From: Methylobacterium sp. AMS5
Lineage (GTDB): Bacteria > Pseudomonadota > Alphaproteobacteria > Rhizobiales > Beijerinckiaceae
Direction of reading: 5' to 3'
Assembly: GCF_001542815.1 (NCBI RefSeq)
Contig: NZ_CP006992.1
Location: 2,609,501-2,673,500 of the forward strand
Length of the DNA stretch: 64,000 nucleotides
The notes below the pieces were generated by a model, which was given only the letters and a program-made list of their open reading frames with translations, did not search any database and was not told where the DNA came from. The position numbers were made by a program, and so were the translations under genes. This document shows, piece after piece, positions 45,637 to 56,727 of this stretch (position 1 is the first letter of the stretch; each line of letters begins with the position of its first letter).

Positions 45637-45762
45637 TAGCGCGGGGATAACCTTTTTTCCAGCCCCGGGGGGGCAATTGAGGTTACCAGTTGATAAACGT
45701 GTGGCGGCAGGCTTCAGTGTCCACGTCTGGCCGCAGTTAAGTTACACAGGGCTCAGGTGTTC

Positions 45763-48357
45763 ATGCCCCGAACGACCGGCGACAGGGCGATGAAGGGGTT
45801 CATGACCAGGGTTCGGATGTCGGACCGCGTAGTGCAGGCTTCCTATCCGGGCGACGACGCGGCCCTTCGTGACGCGTTGGCGCGCTGGAAAGACGACGCA
45901 TCGATCGCGCCTCTCGTTCGCGAGGGCAGCGCTCTGCTCGTTCTCGATGGGGCGGCCGAGCGCATCCTCTACGCCGCCGGTGCGGCGCTCCCGCTGCGGG
46001 CGGGCGTCGCCGGTTCGGACGGCGCCGTCCTGCCGGCTCTTCGCCTGTCCGAGCAGATCCGCCGCGCCGGTGCCCTGGGCACGCGGCCGCGCATGGTCCG
46101 CTTGCGCTTCGATCCCCGCGGTGTGGCGCCGCCTGTGGTCGCCCTCGCCGCGCGGGTCGAGATGGACGAGGGGCATCCGGTCCTGCTCCTCGCACCGATC
46201 GGGCCGTTGCCGGCCTTGCGGCCGTTCGACATCGGGCCGGCCAAGGCCAGTCCACCCTCCGCGGAGGTGGGCCCGGATGTCGCGAAGCCCGAGGCTCCGT
46301 CTCGATCTCCGGCGCCGGAAGTGGAGACGGAAACGGAAACGGCGGAACTGCCGCTCCGTGTGATTTGGCGCAGCGACGCCGATGGCGTGCTGACCCATGT
46401 GTCGCGCACCCATCCCGACCTCGCCGAAGCCCTGTCCGGCCGCTCCTGGGCGATGCTCGCCGCGGACGGTGTGATCGAGGGCGCGGCGCTGACGGAAGCG
46501 CTCGCGGGCCGACGCACCTTTCGTGCCCTGCCGCTTCTCGTGCGCGGACGTGCCTACGAGCACGCGGTTGAGATCTCAGGCGCTCCTGCGGGCCGTTCGA
46601 CGGACCACTTCTCCGGGTTCGGCGGCTTCGCGATCCTCGGCGAGCGTCACGCGCGCGCGATGGAGAGTCCGGTCGAGGATGAGGAGGGCGGACCGGAGAA
46701 CCCGCAGGAGGAGGCCCCGGTCGATGAGAGCGAGGCGGAATCCGGCCTGTCGGTGAACGAGCATGCCGCCTTCCGCGAAGTCGCGCGCGTTCTCGGATTG
46801 CGGTTCGCGCCGGACGAAGACGGGGACGACGCGGCGCCGATGCCTGTGCGTCCCGAATCCGCACCGAGCGGCTCGGTGATGCCCTTCCCGATCCCGCAGG
46901 GCCGCTTCCCGGAGGCGGAGGCACGCGCGCGGCTCGCACTCACCGAGCTGCTCGAAAGCCTCCCCCTCGGTGTATTCGTCTACCGCGGCAGCGAGATGCT
47001 GTTCGCCAGCCGCACCTTCCTCGATCTCACCGGCTACGCGGATCTGCCGGCCCTGCGTCAGGCGGGCCTCGCGCATCTCTTCCGCGGCCTTCCGCCCAGG
47101 GATCGGGAGATCATCGGGCCGGTGCCCTTCGCGCGGCCGGAGGGCGGCACGGTGGCGCTCCTCGTCGATCGGGCCGGTCTCGTCTGGGAGGGGGCGGCGG
47201 CCGAGATCTGCCTTGCGCGAGCCATGCCGTCTGCCGGCGACATCCAACTCCCCGCCGTTCCGGCCAATGCCGCGCGGCTGCGGGCGGAGAAGGTGCTGGA
47301 CAGTCTGGAGGACGGCGTCGTCACGCTCGATGCCGAGGGCCGCGTCGTCGGCCTGAACCCGAGCGCTGCCGAACTCGTTCATGCCCATCCCAAGGAGATC
47401 GTGGGCGGGCGCTTCGCCGACCTGTTCGCGCCCGAGAGCCTGTCGGCGCTGGAGACGGCCGTCACCGCTTCCCGCCGCTCGGGGACGAGCGAGATCCACG
47501 GCGTGACCGTGCGCACCGGGGCGGCGGCGTTGCGCCTGCGTATCGCCCGGCTGCTCGGGGAGGATGCGCCGGGTTATTGCGCCAGCCTGCGCGAGATCCG
47601 CGACGAGGACGCGGCGCCTCCGGTTCCGGTCGCGGACGCCGCGCGGCGGAGCGAGCCTGAGGCGGAAGGCGCTTGGAAGGCCAACGCGCTCGCGCGGGTC
47701 AGCCGCGAGATCCGCCCTTCGCTCAACGCGATCCTCGGCCTCACCGACATGATGCTGTCCGACCGCTTCGATCGGGCGGATGCCGAGCGTCTCGAGGCCT
47801 ATTTGCGCGAAGTGCGCCTCTCCGGCGGCCGGATCGCCGGCCTGATCGACGACTTGCGCGATCTCGCGGAGATTCAGGCTGGCCGCGGCAAGCTCACCTT
47901 CGCCGACCTTGCGCTGAACGAGCTGGTCGCTTCGTGCATCGCCGCGCAGCAGCCTCAGGCTGCGCGCGATCGCATCGTCCTGCGCACCAGCCTCGCCCCC
48001 AACCTGCCGGCGATGAAAGCGGACGCGCGTTCGATCCGGCAGGCGGCCCTGACCGTGCTCGGAAACGCGATCCGCGTGACCGAGGCCGGTGGACAGGTGA
48101 TCGTCTCGACCACGCTCGCCGAGCAGGGAGAGGTCGCCCTTCGTGTGCGCGACACGGGCACCGGCATGACCGAAGACGAGCTGCTGAGCGCACTCGAGCC
48201 GTTCCGGGCCGATGTCGGACCCGCGGCGGAGGGCGACGAGAAGGGGTTCGGGCTGACGCTGACGAAGGCCCTCGTGGAAGCCAATCGCGGGCGCTTCCGC
48301 ATTACCAGCCGCAAGGACGAGGGCACCCTCGTCGAGATGCTGTTCCCGGCCGCCTGA
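45763..48357 (+). CDS. PdhS-like PAS sensor kinase lacking the phospho-acceptor His
   Basis: 864 residues from the ATG at 45763; later Met codons (45790, 45802) are possible starts. Order: unusual N-terminal region, acidic linker (about 300-340), two PAS-like segments (LLESLPLGVFVYRGSEMLFA and KVLDSLEDGVVTLDAEGRVV), a HisKA-like helix, and HATPase_c. The H-box reads VSREIRPSLNAILGLTDMML, with Arg at about position 648 where kinases have His. The ATP-binding domain looks intact: LGNAIRVTEAGG, VRDTGTGM and GFGLTLTKALVE. It resembles the PdhS/PleC/DivL cell-cycle kinase group, and DivL likewise lacks His. Confidence 0.85.
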   Translation: MPRTTGDRAMKGFMTRVRMSDRVVQASYPGDDAALRDALARWKDDASIAPLVREGSALLVLDGAAERILYAAGAALPLRAGVAGSDGAVLPALRLSEQIRRAGALGTRPRMVRLRFDPRGVAPPVVALAARVEMDEGHPVLLLAPIGPLPALRPFDIGPAKASPPSAEVGPDVAKPEAPSRSPAPEVETETETAELPLRVIWRSDADGVLTHVSRTHPDLAEALSGRSWAMLAADGVIEGAALTEALAGRRTFRALPLLVRGRAYEHAVEISGAPAGRSTDHFSGFGGFAILGERHARAMESPVEDEEGGPENPQEEAPVDESEAESGLSVNEHAAFREVARVLGLRFAPDEDGDDAAPMPVRPESAPSGSVMPFPIPQGRFPEAEARARLALTELLESLPLGVFVYRGSEMLFASRTFLDLTGYADLPALRQAGLAHLFRGLPPRDREIIGPVPFARPEGGTVALLVDRAGLVWEGAAAEICLARAMPSAGDIQLPAVPANAARLRAEKVLDSLEDGVVTLDAEGRVVGLNPSAAELVHAHPKEIVGGRFADLFAPESLSALETAVTASRRSGTSEIHGVTVRTGAAALRLRIARLLGEDAPGYCASLREIRDEDAAPPVPVADAARRSEPEAEGAWKANALARVSREIRPSLNAILGLTDMMLSDRFDRADAERLEAYLREVRLSGGRIAGLIDDLRDLAEIQAGRGKLTFADLALNELVASCIAAQQPQAARDRIVLRTSLAPNLPAMKADARSIRQAALTVLGNAIRVTEAGGQVIVSTTLAEQGEVALRVRDTGTGMTEDELLSALEPFRADVGPAAEGDEKGFGLTLTKALVEANRGRFRITSRKDEGTLVEMLFPAA

Positions 48358-48628
48358 CCGCCCGGCCGGGGCGGGAGCCGGCCTCGCGCGGCCAGAGCTC
48401 GCCGGCTCAATTCTTACGACGCGACAAACGTTTCCCGGTCTTGCTTCAGCGGACCGGCGGTCTCTGCGCTGCCTGCAATGAATTACCGTACAACTTGATT
48501 GCGCAAAATCGCGGAACTCGACTTTTTGGTGCTTGCCGGGTGTATTCAACTGCGCTTAAGAGTTCTGAGGAAGCCCCGGCTGCGCGGACCTTCGCGATAC
48601 GATCGGGCACCGGCAGGGAAGAAACCAA

Positions 48629-50578
48629 ATGAGCGAGAAGGTCATCGACGTTCAGGATGCCTGGCGCGACCGGGCTTTGATCGATGAGGCCCAGTACAGG
48701 GAAATGTACGAAGCTTCGGTTTCCGATCCGGAGACGTTCTGGGCCGAGCATGGCAAGCGCATCGACTGGTCGACGCCCTTCACCAAGGTCAAGAATACGA
48801 GCTTCGCGCCTGGCGATGTGTCGATCAAATGGTTCGAGGACGGCAAGACCAATGTCGCACTAAACTGCATCGACCGCCACCTCGAGACCCGCGGCGACCA
48901 GACCGCGATCATCTGGGAGGGCGACGACCCCAACGAGTCGAAGCACATCACCTACCGGCAGTTGCATGCCGAAGTCTGCCGGATGGCCAACGTCCTGCGC
49001 AATCGCGGCGTCGGCAAGGGTGACCGCGTCACGCTCTACCTGCCGATGATCCCCGAGGCGGCCTACGCGATGCTGGCCTGCGCGCGTCTGGGCGCCATCC
49101 ATGCCATCGTCTTTGGCGGCTTCTCGCCCGACTCGCTGGCGAGCCGGATCAAGGGCTGCGGCTCGAAGCTCGTCATCACCGCCGACGAGGGCCTGCGCGG
49201 GGGACGCAAGGTGCCGCTCAAGGCCAACGTGGACGAGGCGATCAAGCGTCTCGACAAGGATCTTGTGGACCACGTCGTCGTGGTCAAGCGCACGGGCGGC
49301 AACGTGGCGATGGAGCCGGGCCGCGACGTGTATTACCACGAGGCCGCCGAGCAGGTGACCGACGAGTGCCCGGCGGAAGCCGTCGAGGCCGAGCACCCGC
49401 TCTTCATCCTCTACACCTCGGGCTCGACCGGCCAGCCGAAGGGCGTGGTGCACACCACCGGCGGCTACCTCGTCTACGCTTCGATGACCCACCAATACGT
49501 CTTCGATTACCACGATGGCGACGTCTACTGGTGCACGGCCGATGTCGGCTGGGTCACCGGACACAGCTACATCGTCTACGGTCCGCTCGCGAACGGCGCG
49601 ACCACGCTGATGTTCGAGGGCATCCCGACATATCCGTCGAATTCCCGCTTCTGGGAGGTGATCGACAAGCACAACGTCAACATCTTCTACACCGCGCCGA
49701 CCGCGATCCGCTCGCTCATGGGCGGCGGCGAGGGCCCGGTGAAGAAGACCTCGCGCCAATCCCTGCGGGTGCTGGGCTCGGTCGGCGAGCCGATCAACCC
49801 GGAGGCCTGGGACTGGTACTACCGCGTCGTCGGCGATTCCCGCTGCCCGATCGTCGATACGTGGTGGCAGACCGAGACCGGCGGCATCCTCATTACCCCG
49901 CTGCCGGGCGCGACGCGGCTGAAGCCCGGCTCGGCCACACTCCCGTTCTTCGGCGTGCAGCCGGTCATGGTCGATGCCGAGGGCAAGGCGCTCGACGGGG
50001 CCTGCGAGGGCAACCTCTGCATCAAGGACAGCTGGCCGGGCCAGATGCGCACGGTCTACGGCGACCACGAGCGCTTCGAGCAGACCTACTTCTCGACCTA
50101 CAAGGATCTCTACTTCACCGGCGACGGGGCCCGGCGCGACGCGGACGGCTATTACTGGATCACCGGCCGCGTGGACGACGTCATCAACGTTTCCGGTCAC
50201 CGCATGGGTACGGCGGAGGTCGAATCCTCCCTCGTTGCCCATCCGAAGGTCTCGGAAGCCGCAGTCGTCGGCTATCCGCACAACGTGAAGGGCCAGGGCA
50301 TCTACGCCTACGTCACCCTCAACGAGGGTGAGGAGGGCACGGAAGAACTGCGCAAGGAGCTGGTCATCTGGGTCCGCAAGGATATCGGCCCGATCGCCTC
50401 GCCCGATCTGCTTCAATTCGCGCCGGGGTTGCCCAAGACCCGCTCCGGCAAGATCATGCGCCGCATCCTGCGCAAGATTGCCGAGGACGATTTCGGCTCG
50501 CTCGGTGACACCTCGACCCTGGCCGAGCCGGCCGTGGTCGATGACCTGATCGAGAACCGCCAGAACCGCTCGGCCTGA
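48629..50578 (+). CDS. acs: Acetyl-CoA synthetase
   Basis: AMP-forming acetate activation to acetyl-CoA; 649 residues. Adenylate-forming motifs: [20 protein letters not shown], the WWQTETGG motif, [20 protein letters not shown], and the C-terminal [14 protein letters not shown] whose Lys is the usual acetylation control site. RBS AGGGAAG before the ATG. With the downstream yjcH and actP it forms the acetate uptake and activation module. The preceding 270 nt carry no ORF and are AT-richer near 48480-48560, a likely promoter region. Confidence 0.97.
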   Translation: MSEKVIDVQDAWRDRALIDEAQYREMYEASVSDPETFWAEHGKRIDWSTPFTKVKNTSFAPGDVSIKWFEDGKTNVALNCIDRHLETRGDQTAIIWEGDDPNESKHITYRQLHAEVCRMANVLRNRGVGKGDRVTLYLPMIPEAAYAMLACARLGAIHAIVFGGFSPDSLASRIKGCGSKLVITADEGLRGGRKVPLKANVDEAIKRLDKDLVDHVVVVKRTGGNVAMEPGRDVYYHEAAEQVTDECPAEAVEAEHPLFILYTSGSTGQPKGVVHTTGGYLVYASMTHQYVFDYHDGDVYWCTADVGWVTGHSYIVYGPLANGATTLMFEGIPTYPSNSRFWEVIDKHNVNIFYTAPTAIRSLMGGGEGPVKKTSRQSLRVLGSVGEPINPEAWDWYYRVVGDSRCPIVDTWWQTETGGILITPLPGATRLKPGSATLPFFGVQPVMVDAEGKALDGACEGNLCIKDSWPGQMRTVYGDHERFEQTYFSTYKDLYFTGDGARRDADGYYWITGRVDDVINVSGHRMGTAEVESSLVAHPKVSEAAVVGYPHNVKGQGIYAYVTLNEGEEGTEELRKELVIWVRKDIGPIASPDLLQFAPGLPKTRSGKIMRRILRKIAEDDFGSLGDTSTLAEPAVVDDLIENRQNRSA

Positions 50579-50792
50579 GCGTATCACGACAGCGCCCGCC
50601 GCACGCGGCGAGCGCCGATCCGGGCACGACCCCGATGCCTGGAATTCACGGTGCCGGTTGCCCGCTTCGGGCGGGCCGGTGCCGGTTTAGGCCGGAGCGG
50701 ATGCCAACGCCTCGGTTGTCACCATCACAGAATAAGCAGCCGATCCCCCGGCCCCATGCCGCGGTGAAACAGGATCGCGCGGGAGGAGATTG

Positions 50793-51179
50793 ATGAGTAG
50801 CATCCAGACGGTGAGGCCGTCCGCGACGTCGGGCGCCCGCACACTCCAAGGGGCGGGCGCCCTCGACATGCCCGAGCCCGATCCGCGGCTCGACCGGATC
50901 GCTGAAGACCCGATCTTCAAGACGCTGGTTCACGAGCGCACGCGCTTCGGCTGGATCCTCACCGGCCTGATGCTGTTCGTCTATTTCGGCTTCATCGGTC
51001 TCATCGCCTTCGACAAGGCGCTCCTCGCGACGAAGGTCGGCGGCACGGCTTCGCTCGGCTTCTACATGGGCATGTTCGTCATCGTCTTCGCCTTCATCCT
51101 TACGGGCATCTACGTCGCCCGCGCCAACACCCGCTACGACCGGCTCTCGGCCGAACTCATCCGGAGCCTTGCGAAATGA
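50793..51179 (+). CDS. yjcH: DUF485 small membrane protein
   Basis: 128 residues with two transmembrane helices ([17 protein letters not shown] and [20 protein letters not shown]) and the DUF485 pattern [29 protein letters not shown] site lies just before the ATG. It overlaps actP by 4 nt (ATGA), as in E. coli acs-yjcH-actP. A helper role with ActP is assumed. The 214-nt gap after acs holds only a small GCCCGC-TTCGG-GCGGGC hairpin. Confidence 0.93.
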   Translation: MSSIQTVRPSATSGARTLQGAGALDMPEPDPRLDRIAEDPIFKTLVHERTRFGWILTGLMLFVYFGFIGLIAFDKALLATKVGGTASLGFYMGMFVIVFAFILTGIYVARANTRYDRLSAELIRSLAK

Positions 51180-52876
51180 TCCGTCCCGTTTCCCGAACCG
51201 TTTCGCTCCTGGGCGCGAGCCTCACGCTCGGCGCCGGTTCGGCGCTTGCCGCCGGCCCCGACATGGGCGCCGTGCAGCAGCAGGCCACGAACTGGCCCGC
51301 GATCTTCATGTTCCTGTTCTTCGTGCTGTTCACACTCGGCATCACCTACCGGGCGGCGAAGGGCTCGAAGTCGGCGGCCGACTTCTACGCGGCCGGCGGC
51401 GGCATCTCCGCACGCACGAACTCGCTCGCGATCGCCGGCGACTACATGTCGGCGGCGTCCTTCCTCGGCATCTCCGGACTCGTCTATTCCTCGGGCTTCG
51501 ACGGCCTGATCTACTCGACGGGCTTTCTCGTCGGCTGGCCGATCGTGCTGTTCCTGATCGCCGAGCGACTGCGGAATCTCGGCAAGTTCACCTTCGCCGA
51601 CGTGGCGAGTTTCCGCCTCGACCAGACCTCGATCCGCATCATCTCGGCGACCGGCACTCTCGTCGTGGTGGCGTTCTACCTGATCGCGCAGATGGTCGGC
51701 GCGGGTAAGCTGATCCAGCTCCTGTTCGGCCTGCCCTACCTCTACGCGGTGGTGATCGTCGGCGCGCTGATGATCATCTACGTCGCCTTCGGCGGCATGA
51801 AGGCGACGACCTGGGTGCAGGTCATCAAGGCCTGCCTGCTGCTCGGCGGGGCGACCTTCATGGCCGGCGCCGTGCTCTACAAGTACGGCTTCAGCCCGGA
51901 GAAGCTGTTCGCGGCGGCGGTGCAGACCCATCCGAAGGGCGATTCCATCATGGCGCCCGGCGGCCTCGTCACGAACCCGATCGACTCGATCTCGCTCGGC
52001 GTCGGCCTGATGTTCGGCACCGCGGGCCTGCCGCACATCCTGATGCGCTTCTTCACGGTGTCGGACGCGCAGGCGGCGCGGAAGTCGGTGTTCTACGCCA
52101 CCGGCCTGATCGGCTACTTCTACATCCTCACCTTCATCATCGGCTTCGGCGGCATCGCCCTGCTGATGTCCGACCCGAGCTACTTCAAGCTCGGCGCCGA
52201 CGGTGTGGCCTACGACAAGATCAAGGACATGGTCGGCGGCACCAACATGGTGGCGGTGAACCTCGCCAACGCGGTGGGCGGGCCGTACTTCCTCGGCTTC
52301 ATCTCGGCGGTGGCCTTCGCGACCATCCTCGCGGTGGTGGCCGGCCTGACGCTGGCCGGCGCCTCGGCGATCAGCCACGACCTCTACGCCCAGGTCTTCG
52401 CCCGCGGTCGCACCACGGAGAAGGCGGAGGTGAACCTCTCCAAGCTCTCCGCCGTCGGCATCGGCATCGTGGCGATCTATCTCGGCTACGTGTTCGAGAA
52501 CCAGAACGTCGCCTTCATGGTCGGCCTCGCCTTCTCGGTGGCGGCGAGCTGCAACTTCCCGGTCCTGACGATGTCGATCCTCTGGCGCGGGACCACGACC
52601 TGGGGCGCCCTCATCGGCGGTCTCGTCGGCCTCGTCGCGGCGGTGAGCATGGTGGTGCTGTCCGATGCGGTCTGGGTGAAGACCTTCGGGCATCCCGCGG
52701 CCCTGTTCCCCTACGCGAACCCGGCCCTGTTCTCGATGCCGCTCGCCTTCATCACGATCTGGGGCGTCTCGCTGATGGATCGGACGCGCCGGGCCAATCG
52801 CGAGCGCGCCGCCTTCGATGCGCAGTTCGTGCGCTCGGAGACCGGCATCGGAGCCTCGGGGGCGCACGCCCACTGA
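51176..52876 (+). CDS. actP: Acetate/cation symporter, SSS family
   Basis: 566 residues with an N-terminal signal-like segment and 13 or so hydrophobic helices of the sodium:solute symporter family. Family landmarks: [20 protein letters not shown], then [14 protein letters not shown], and [16 protein letters not shown]. Imports acetate (possibly also glyoxylate) for Acs. Start overlaps the yjcH stop. Confidence 0.95.
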   Translation: MIRPVSRTVSLLGASLTLGAGSALAAGPDMGAVQQQATNWPAIFMFLFFVLFTLGITYRAAKGSKSAADFYAAGGGISARTNSLAIAGDYMSAASFLGISGLVYSSGFDGLIYSTGFLVGWPIVLFLIAERLRNLGKFTFADVASFRLDQTSIRIISATGTLVVVAFYLIAQMVGAGKLIQLLFGLPYLYAVVIVGALMIIYVAFGGMKATTWVQVIKACLLLGGATFMAGAVLYKYGFSPEKLFAAAVQTHPKGDSIMAPGGLVTNPIDSISLGVGLMFGTAGLPHILMRFFTVSDAQAARKSVFYATGLIGYFYILTFIIGFGGIALLMSDPSYFKLGADGVAYDKIKDMVGGTNMVAVNLANAVGGPYFLGFISAVAFATILAVVAGLTLAGASAISHDLYAQVFARGRTTEKAEVNLSKLSAVGIGIVAIYLGYVFENQNVAFMVGLAFSVAASCNFPVLTMSILWRGTTTWGALIGGLVGLVAAVSMVVLSDAVWVKTFGHPAALFPYANPALFSMPLAFITIWGVSLMDRTRRANRERAAFDAQFVRSETGIGASGAHAH

Positions 52877-52985
52877 CACGCTGCCCAACGACGCCGGTCC
52901 GGAGCTTCTGCAGATCCGGACCGGCCGCGATATCGCTCCCCTGCGCTCAAAAACATCGTAGGGACGCGTATTCTGTCGGTGAAAT

Positions 52986-53020
52986 AAAAAAGGCCCCGCT
53001 CTCCAGCGGGGCCTTTTTTT
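52986..53020. terminator. Bidirectional intrinsic terminator between actP and purH
   Basis: AAAAAAGGCCCCGCT-CTCC-AGCGGGGCCTTTTTTT: a 9-bp GC stem flanked by an A-run and a T-run, so it terminates both the convergent actP transcript and purH. The clearest terminator in the window. Confidence 0.95.
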
Positions 53021-53036
53021 GTTCGATGCGTTCGTG

Positions 53037-54635
53037 TCAGTGCCGGAAGTGGCGCACGCCGGTGAAGACCATGGCGAGCCCGGCCTCGTCGGCGGCCCGG
53101 ATCACCTCGTCGTCGCGCATCGAGCCGCCGGGCTGGATCACGGCCGTGGCACCGGCCTCGGCGGCGGCGAGCAGGCCGTCGGCGAAGGGGAAGAAGGCGT
53201 CGGAGGCGACCGCCGAACCCTTGGCGAGGCTCTCCGACAGCCCGAGGCGCTGCGCGGCTTCGGCCGCCTTGCGCGCGGCGGTGATCGAGGAATCCACCCG
53301 CGACATCTGCCCGGCGCCGATGCCGACCGTGGCCCCGCCCTTGGCGTAGACGATGGCGTTCGACTTCACGTGCTTGGCCACCCGATAGGCAAAGCGCATG
53401 TCGGCGAGTTCCGCCTCGCTCGGGGCGCGCTTGGTCACGACCGTCAGGTCCATGTCGTCCACGCTGAGCGCATCCCGGCCCTGGACCAGGAAGCCGCCCG
53501 CCACGGTGCGGATGACCTCGCCCTTCGCCCGCGGATCGGCGAGGCCGCCCGCCAGCAGAAGCCGCAGGTTCTTCTTGGCACCGACGATGGCGAGCGCCTC
53601 CTCGGAGGCGTCGGGGGCGATGATGACCTCGGTGAAGATCTCGACGATCTTTCTTGCGGCCTCGGCGTCGAGAGGCCGGTTGAGGGCGACGATGCCGCCG
53701 AAGGCCGAGGTCGGATCGCAGGCAAGCGCCCGCTCATAGGCCGCCAGCAGATCCGCTCCTTCCGCCACGCCGCAGGGGTTAGCGTGTTTGATGATCGCCA
53801 CCGCCGCCGTGCGGGCCGGGTCGAACTCGGCGACGCATTCGTAGGCCGCGTCGGTGTCGTTGAGATTGTTGTAGGACAGCTCCTTGCCCTGGACCTGCCG
53901 GGCGGTGGCGATGCCGGGGCGCAGTGTACCGGGCAGGCGGTAGAAGGCGGCCGACTGGTGCGGGTTCTCGCCGTAGCGCAGGTTCTGGGCGAGCGTACCG
54001 CCGAGCGCCTTGAAGGTCGGGGCCTTGTCGCGTCCCTCGACCGCGGCGAGCCAGTTGGCGATCGCCGCGTCGTAGGAGGCGGTGCGCGAGAACGCCTTCT
54101 GCGCGAGCCGGCGGCGGGTCGTGGCGGTGAGGTTGCCGTCATGCGCCGCGAGCTCGGCGAGGATGGCGCCGTAGTCCGAGACATCCACCACCACGGCGAC
54201 GTCGGCATGGTTCTTGGCCGCGGCGCGGATCATCGCCGGGCCGCCGACATCGATGTTCTCGACGCAGTCGTCATAGGCCTTGCCGGCCTTCAGCGTCTCT
54301 TCGAACGGGTAGAGGTTGACGACGAGCAGGTCGATCGCGCCGATGCCGTGGGCGGCCAAAGCCGCCTGATGCTCGGGGTTGTCGCGGACCGCGAGCAAGC
54401 CGCCATGGACGGCCGGATGCAGCGTCTTCACCCGGCCGTCCATCATCTCGGGGAAGCGGGTCAGCTCGGAGACTTCCCGGACGGCGAGCCCCGCTTCGGT
54501 CAGCGCACGGTGGGTGCCGCCCGTCGAGACCAGTTCGACGCCCCGCTGGCTCAGCGCCGCAGCGAAGTCCGTGAGCCCGGTCTTGTCCGAAACGGAAAGG
54601 AGGGCGCGGGTGACCCGGATCTGGTCGCGCGGCAT
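53037..54635 (-). CDS. purH: Bifunctional AICAR transformylase / IMP cyclohydrolase
   Basis: Last two steps of IMP synthesis; 532 residues. N-terminal MGS-like cyclohydrolase domain ([20 protein letters not shown], then [24 protein letters not shown]) and C-terminal transformylase domain ([28 protein letters not shown] and [20 protein letters not shown], then [11 protein letters not shown]). It recycles AICAR released by HisF. The heparinase-like gene lies upstream in the same direction. Confidence 0.97.
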   Translation of the reverse strand: MPRDQIRVTRALLSVSDKTGLTDFAAALSQRGVELVSTGGTHRALTEAGLAVREVSELTRFPEMMDGRVKTLHPAVHGGLLAVRDNPEHQAALAAHGIGAIDLLVVNLYPFEETLKAGKAYDDCVENIDVGGPAMIRAAAKNHADVAVVVDVSDYGAILAELAAHDGNLTATTRRRLAQKAFSRTASYDAAIANWLAAVEGRDKAPTFKALGGTLAQNLRYGENPHQSAAFYRLPGTLRPGIATARQVQGKELSYNNLNDTDAAYECVAEFDPARTAAVAIIKHANPCGVAEGADLLAAYERALACDPTSAFGGIVALNRPLDAEAARKIVEIFTEVIIAPDASEEALAIVGAKKNLRLLLAGGLADPRAKGEVIRTVAGGFLVQGRDALSVDDMDLTVVTKRAPSEAELADMRFAYRVAKHVKSNAIVYAKGGATVGIGAGQMSRVDSSITAARKAAEAAQRLGLSESLAKGSAVASDAFFPFADGLLAAAEAGATAVIQPGGSMRDDEVIRAADEAGLAMVFTGVRHFRH

Positions 54636-54827
54636 GGGGATCGCCTGTGTCGTCGGTTAAGGAGTTTGCGCGCGCGGTAGCACGGAACCGGCCGGGGCGG
54701 CCAGTTGGAGCGGATGATGTCCGGCCACAGAGGCACCTGTTTCAACCGCGACACTCAAGAGCCGCACCGAAGCCGTCGTCGGGGGCTCCCGTGCATCCGG
54801 CGGAGGCCCGCCGCTCCGCCATGTGGG

Positions 54828-56627
54828 TCAGACCTGCTCGATCTGCCAGCGCACCAGCGCGTCCTCGTCCACCGTCAGGTGCAGGACGATCTGCGCGGTC
54901 CGCCGCGCACCGACGACGCCTGCGAAATAGACGCTCTCCTCGATCGCCGCCGTCGCACCCTCCACCGTGAAGCGCCATCGCTCCCCGGTCGACAAGCCCA
55001 GCATCACGCTACCGTCGTCCTGAGGCTGCGTCGCGACGGCGGTGTGGAGGTGGAAGCGCACCGCCACCGGCTGGGGCCGCGAGCGCGGGCGCTTGCTGTC
55101 GCGCCGGAACGCGTCCTCGCCCGCCAACCGCACGGGGCTGTCGGAGAGGCGCCAGCGGCGCTCGTGCAGGATGCCGAATTCGGTCACGTAGCCGTCATGG
55201 CGCGCGGCGAGGACCGCGGCCCCGTTCTCCGTGCGCCGCTCGACGGCCACCGGTCCGGGGCCGCGCAGGACCACGGGGCCGCGGCGGTAAAGCAGCCAGC
55301 GGGCAGCGATCCGGCTGATCCACCAATCCTCCGGCTCGTCGAGGAAGCGGCAGGAGGAGGTGTCGGCGACCGTGGCCGTCGAGTGGGCGGCGGTGCTCCG
55401 CGCCGCCCGGCGTAGCTCGCCGCCGCTCGCGGGACTGCCGCAATTGACGACGATGCGCTGCGCCCCGCTCGTGAGTTCGAAGGAGAGGCAGCCGGCGGCG
55501 GCCTCGCGCGACTGGTCCATCGGCGGTGGCGCGCCGACATCGCAGACGAGCACGACCCGCCCCAGTTCGAGCCGGGCGTAGCCGGAATGGGAGGCGTACA
55601 TCAGCGGCTCGGTGCCGGCCCCATCATAGACCAGCAGCGTTGCGAGATGGTCGGCCGCCGTCACGCCCATGCCGTTGAAGTGGCTGAGCGAGGCATCGCC
55701 GTGGCGCAGGAGACGCAGCGCCGGCAGCATCCGGTCGACGGCGCGCAGGAGCGCCTCCGGCGGATCGACACTGCGGCTGAGGAAGCTCTGGCGCAGAGGC
55801 AGAAGATCGAGCAGCAGTTCCATGGCAAAGCGCGGATCGCGGGAGCGGTGGCCGCCATCCGGCAGGATCTGCGCTTCGAGTTCACGCACCAGGATGCGGG
55901 TGGCCCGGCGCAGAATCGGCTCGATGCCCTCGCAGCACAGACCGGCATAGGTCAGCGCCACCGCCGCCAGCAGCCGCGATTGCGGCGGTGACGAGCGCCG
56001 CAGCGAGCGCTCCAGTTCCCGTGCGCCCTTGCCGACGGCCTTGAGGAAGGCCTGATAGAAGGCGTGGTCGGCACCCTCCAGCACCAGCGGCGACTGGCAC
56101 AGGAACGAGATCAGCCGGCGTGAGGCGACCGGCACCGGGCTGGCGCGGGCCGCCTCGCCGCGCCCGCTCATGAAGTCCGAGACGAAGGCGCGGGCATTGG
56201 CCCGGGCCAGCGCCGTGTCGGCAGCCCGCAGGTGGCGCAGCCAGCCGAAGCCGTAGAGCGCGTCCGCCCATTCGGGGGAGGGGGGATCGTAGTCGAAGGG
56301 CGAGCGGCCGCTGACCACCAGCGATCGGCCGGCGAACACGAACAGGCCGGAATAGATGTCGTCGGCGAGCGAGGCGTCGCTGGTACGCAGGTCGTGCGGC
56401 GCGATCACGAGGCCGGTCACCCGCGCGCGGGTGAGGATCTCGGGCCGCGCCGTGAGCTGTGCCGTCCGTTCGCGAACCGCGCGGACGATCTCGTGACCGA
56501 GCAGGCGGTAGAACTGCCAGCGTTCGGGGCCCCTGCCCAAGCCGTATCCTCCGAGCCTTCGAGACGGGCCGTACGGGTTGCCGCCCGGAGCCGCACGATG
56601 GGGCACCCGGCAGCCGGCTTCGGCCAA
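54828..56627 (-). CDS. Heparinase II/III-family protein
   Basis: About 600 residues; the start is uncertain (TTG at 56627 or a nearby downstream GTG), but homology should begin near RWQFYRLLGHEIVRA. The N-terminal part is an alpha-helical toroid (GFGWLRHLRAADTALARANA, PDGGHRSRDPRFAMELLLDL) and the C-terminal part a beta-sandwich (YVTEFGILHERRWRLSD, HLHTAVATQPQDDGSVML). This matches the alginate lyase/heparinase fold. No signal peptide is seen. Heparinase-like genes next to purH are common in Rhizobiales; the substrate is unknown and may be an endogenous glycan. Confidence 0.82.
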   Translation of the reverse strand: MAEAGCRVPHRAAPGGNPYGPSRRLGGYGLGRGPERWQFYRLLGHEIVRAVRERTAQLTARPEILTRARVTGLVIAPHDLRTSDASLADDIYSGLFVFAGRSLVVSGRSPFDYDPPSPEWADALYGFGWLRHLRAADTALARANARAFVSDFMSGRGEAARASPVPVASRRLISFLCQSPLVLEGADHAFYQAFLKAVGKGARELERSLRRSSPPQSRLLAAVALTYAGLCCEGIEPILRRATRILVRELEAQILPDGGHRSRDPRFAMELLLDLLPLRQSFLSRSVDPPEALLRAVDRMLPALRLLRHGDASLSHFNGMGVTAADHLATLLVYDGAGTEPLMYASHSGYARLELGRVVLVCDVGAPPPMDQSREAAAGCLSFELTSGAQRIVVNCGSPASGGELRRAARSTAAHSTATVADTSSCRFLDEPEDWWISRIAARWLLYRRGPVVLRGPGPVAVERRTENGAAVLAARHDGYVTEFGILHERRWRLSDSPVRLAGEDAFRRDSKRPRSRPQPVAVRFHLHTAVATQPQDDGSVMLGLSTGERWRFTVEGATAAIEESVYFAGVVGARRTAQIVLHLTVDEDALVRWQIEQV

Positions 56628-56727
56628 GCTTATGCCTGTCCTCTTAACCGTCCTTTAACGCTGTGTCGTCCTCGCGGGGGCCGGCATCCCCGCAATGCAC
56701 CGGCCCGACGCGGCGGCGCTTCGCCGC

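Noticed and set aside
46576-48549. 657-codon minus-strand frame over the sensor kinase
   Set aside because: Shadow frame; the plus-strand kinase has PAS and HATPase motifs and this one has none.
48860-50587. 575-codon minus-strand frame over acs
   Set aside because: Antisense shadow of a strongly supported acetyl-CoA synthetase gene.
50651-50680. GCCCGC-TTCGG-GCGGGC hairpin as acs terminator
   Set aside because: Short stem and no T-run; kept only as a remark under yjcH.
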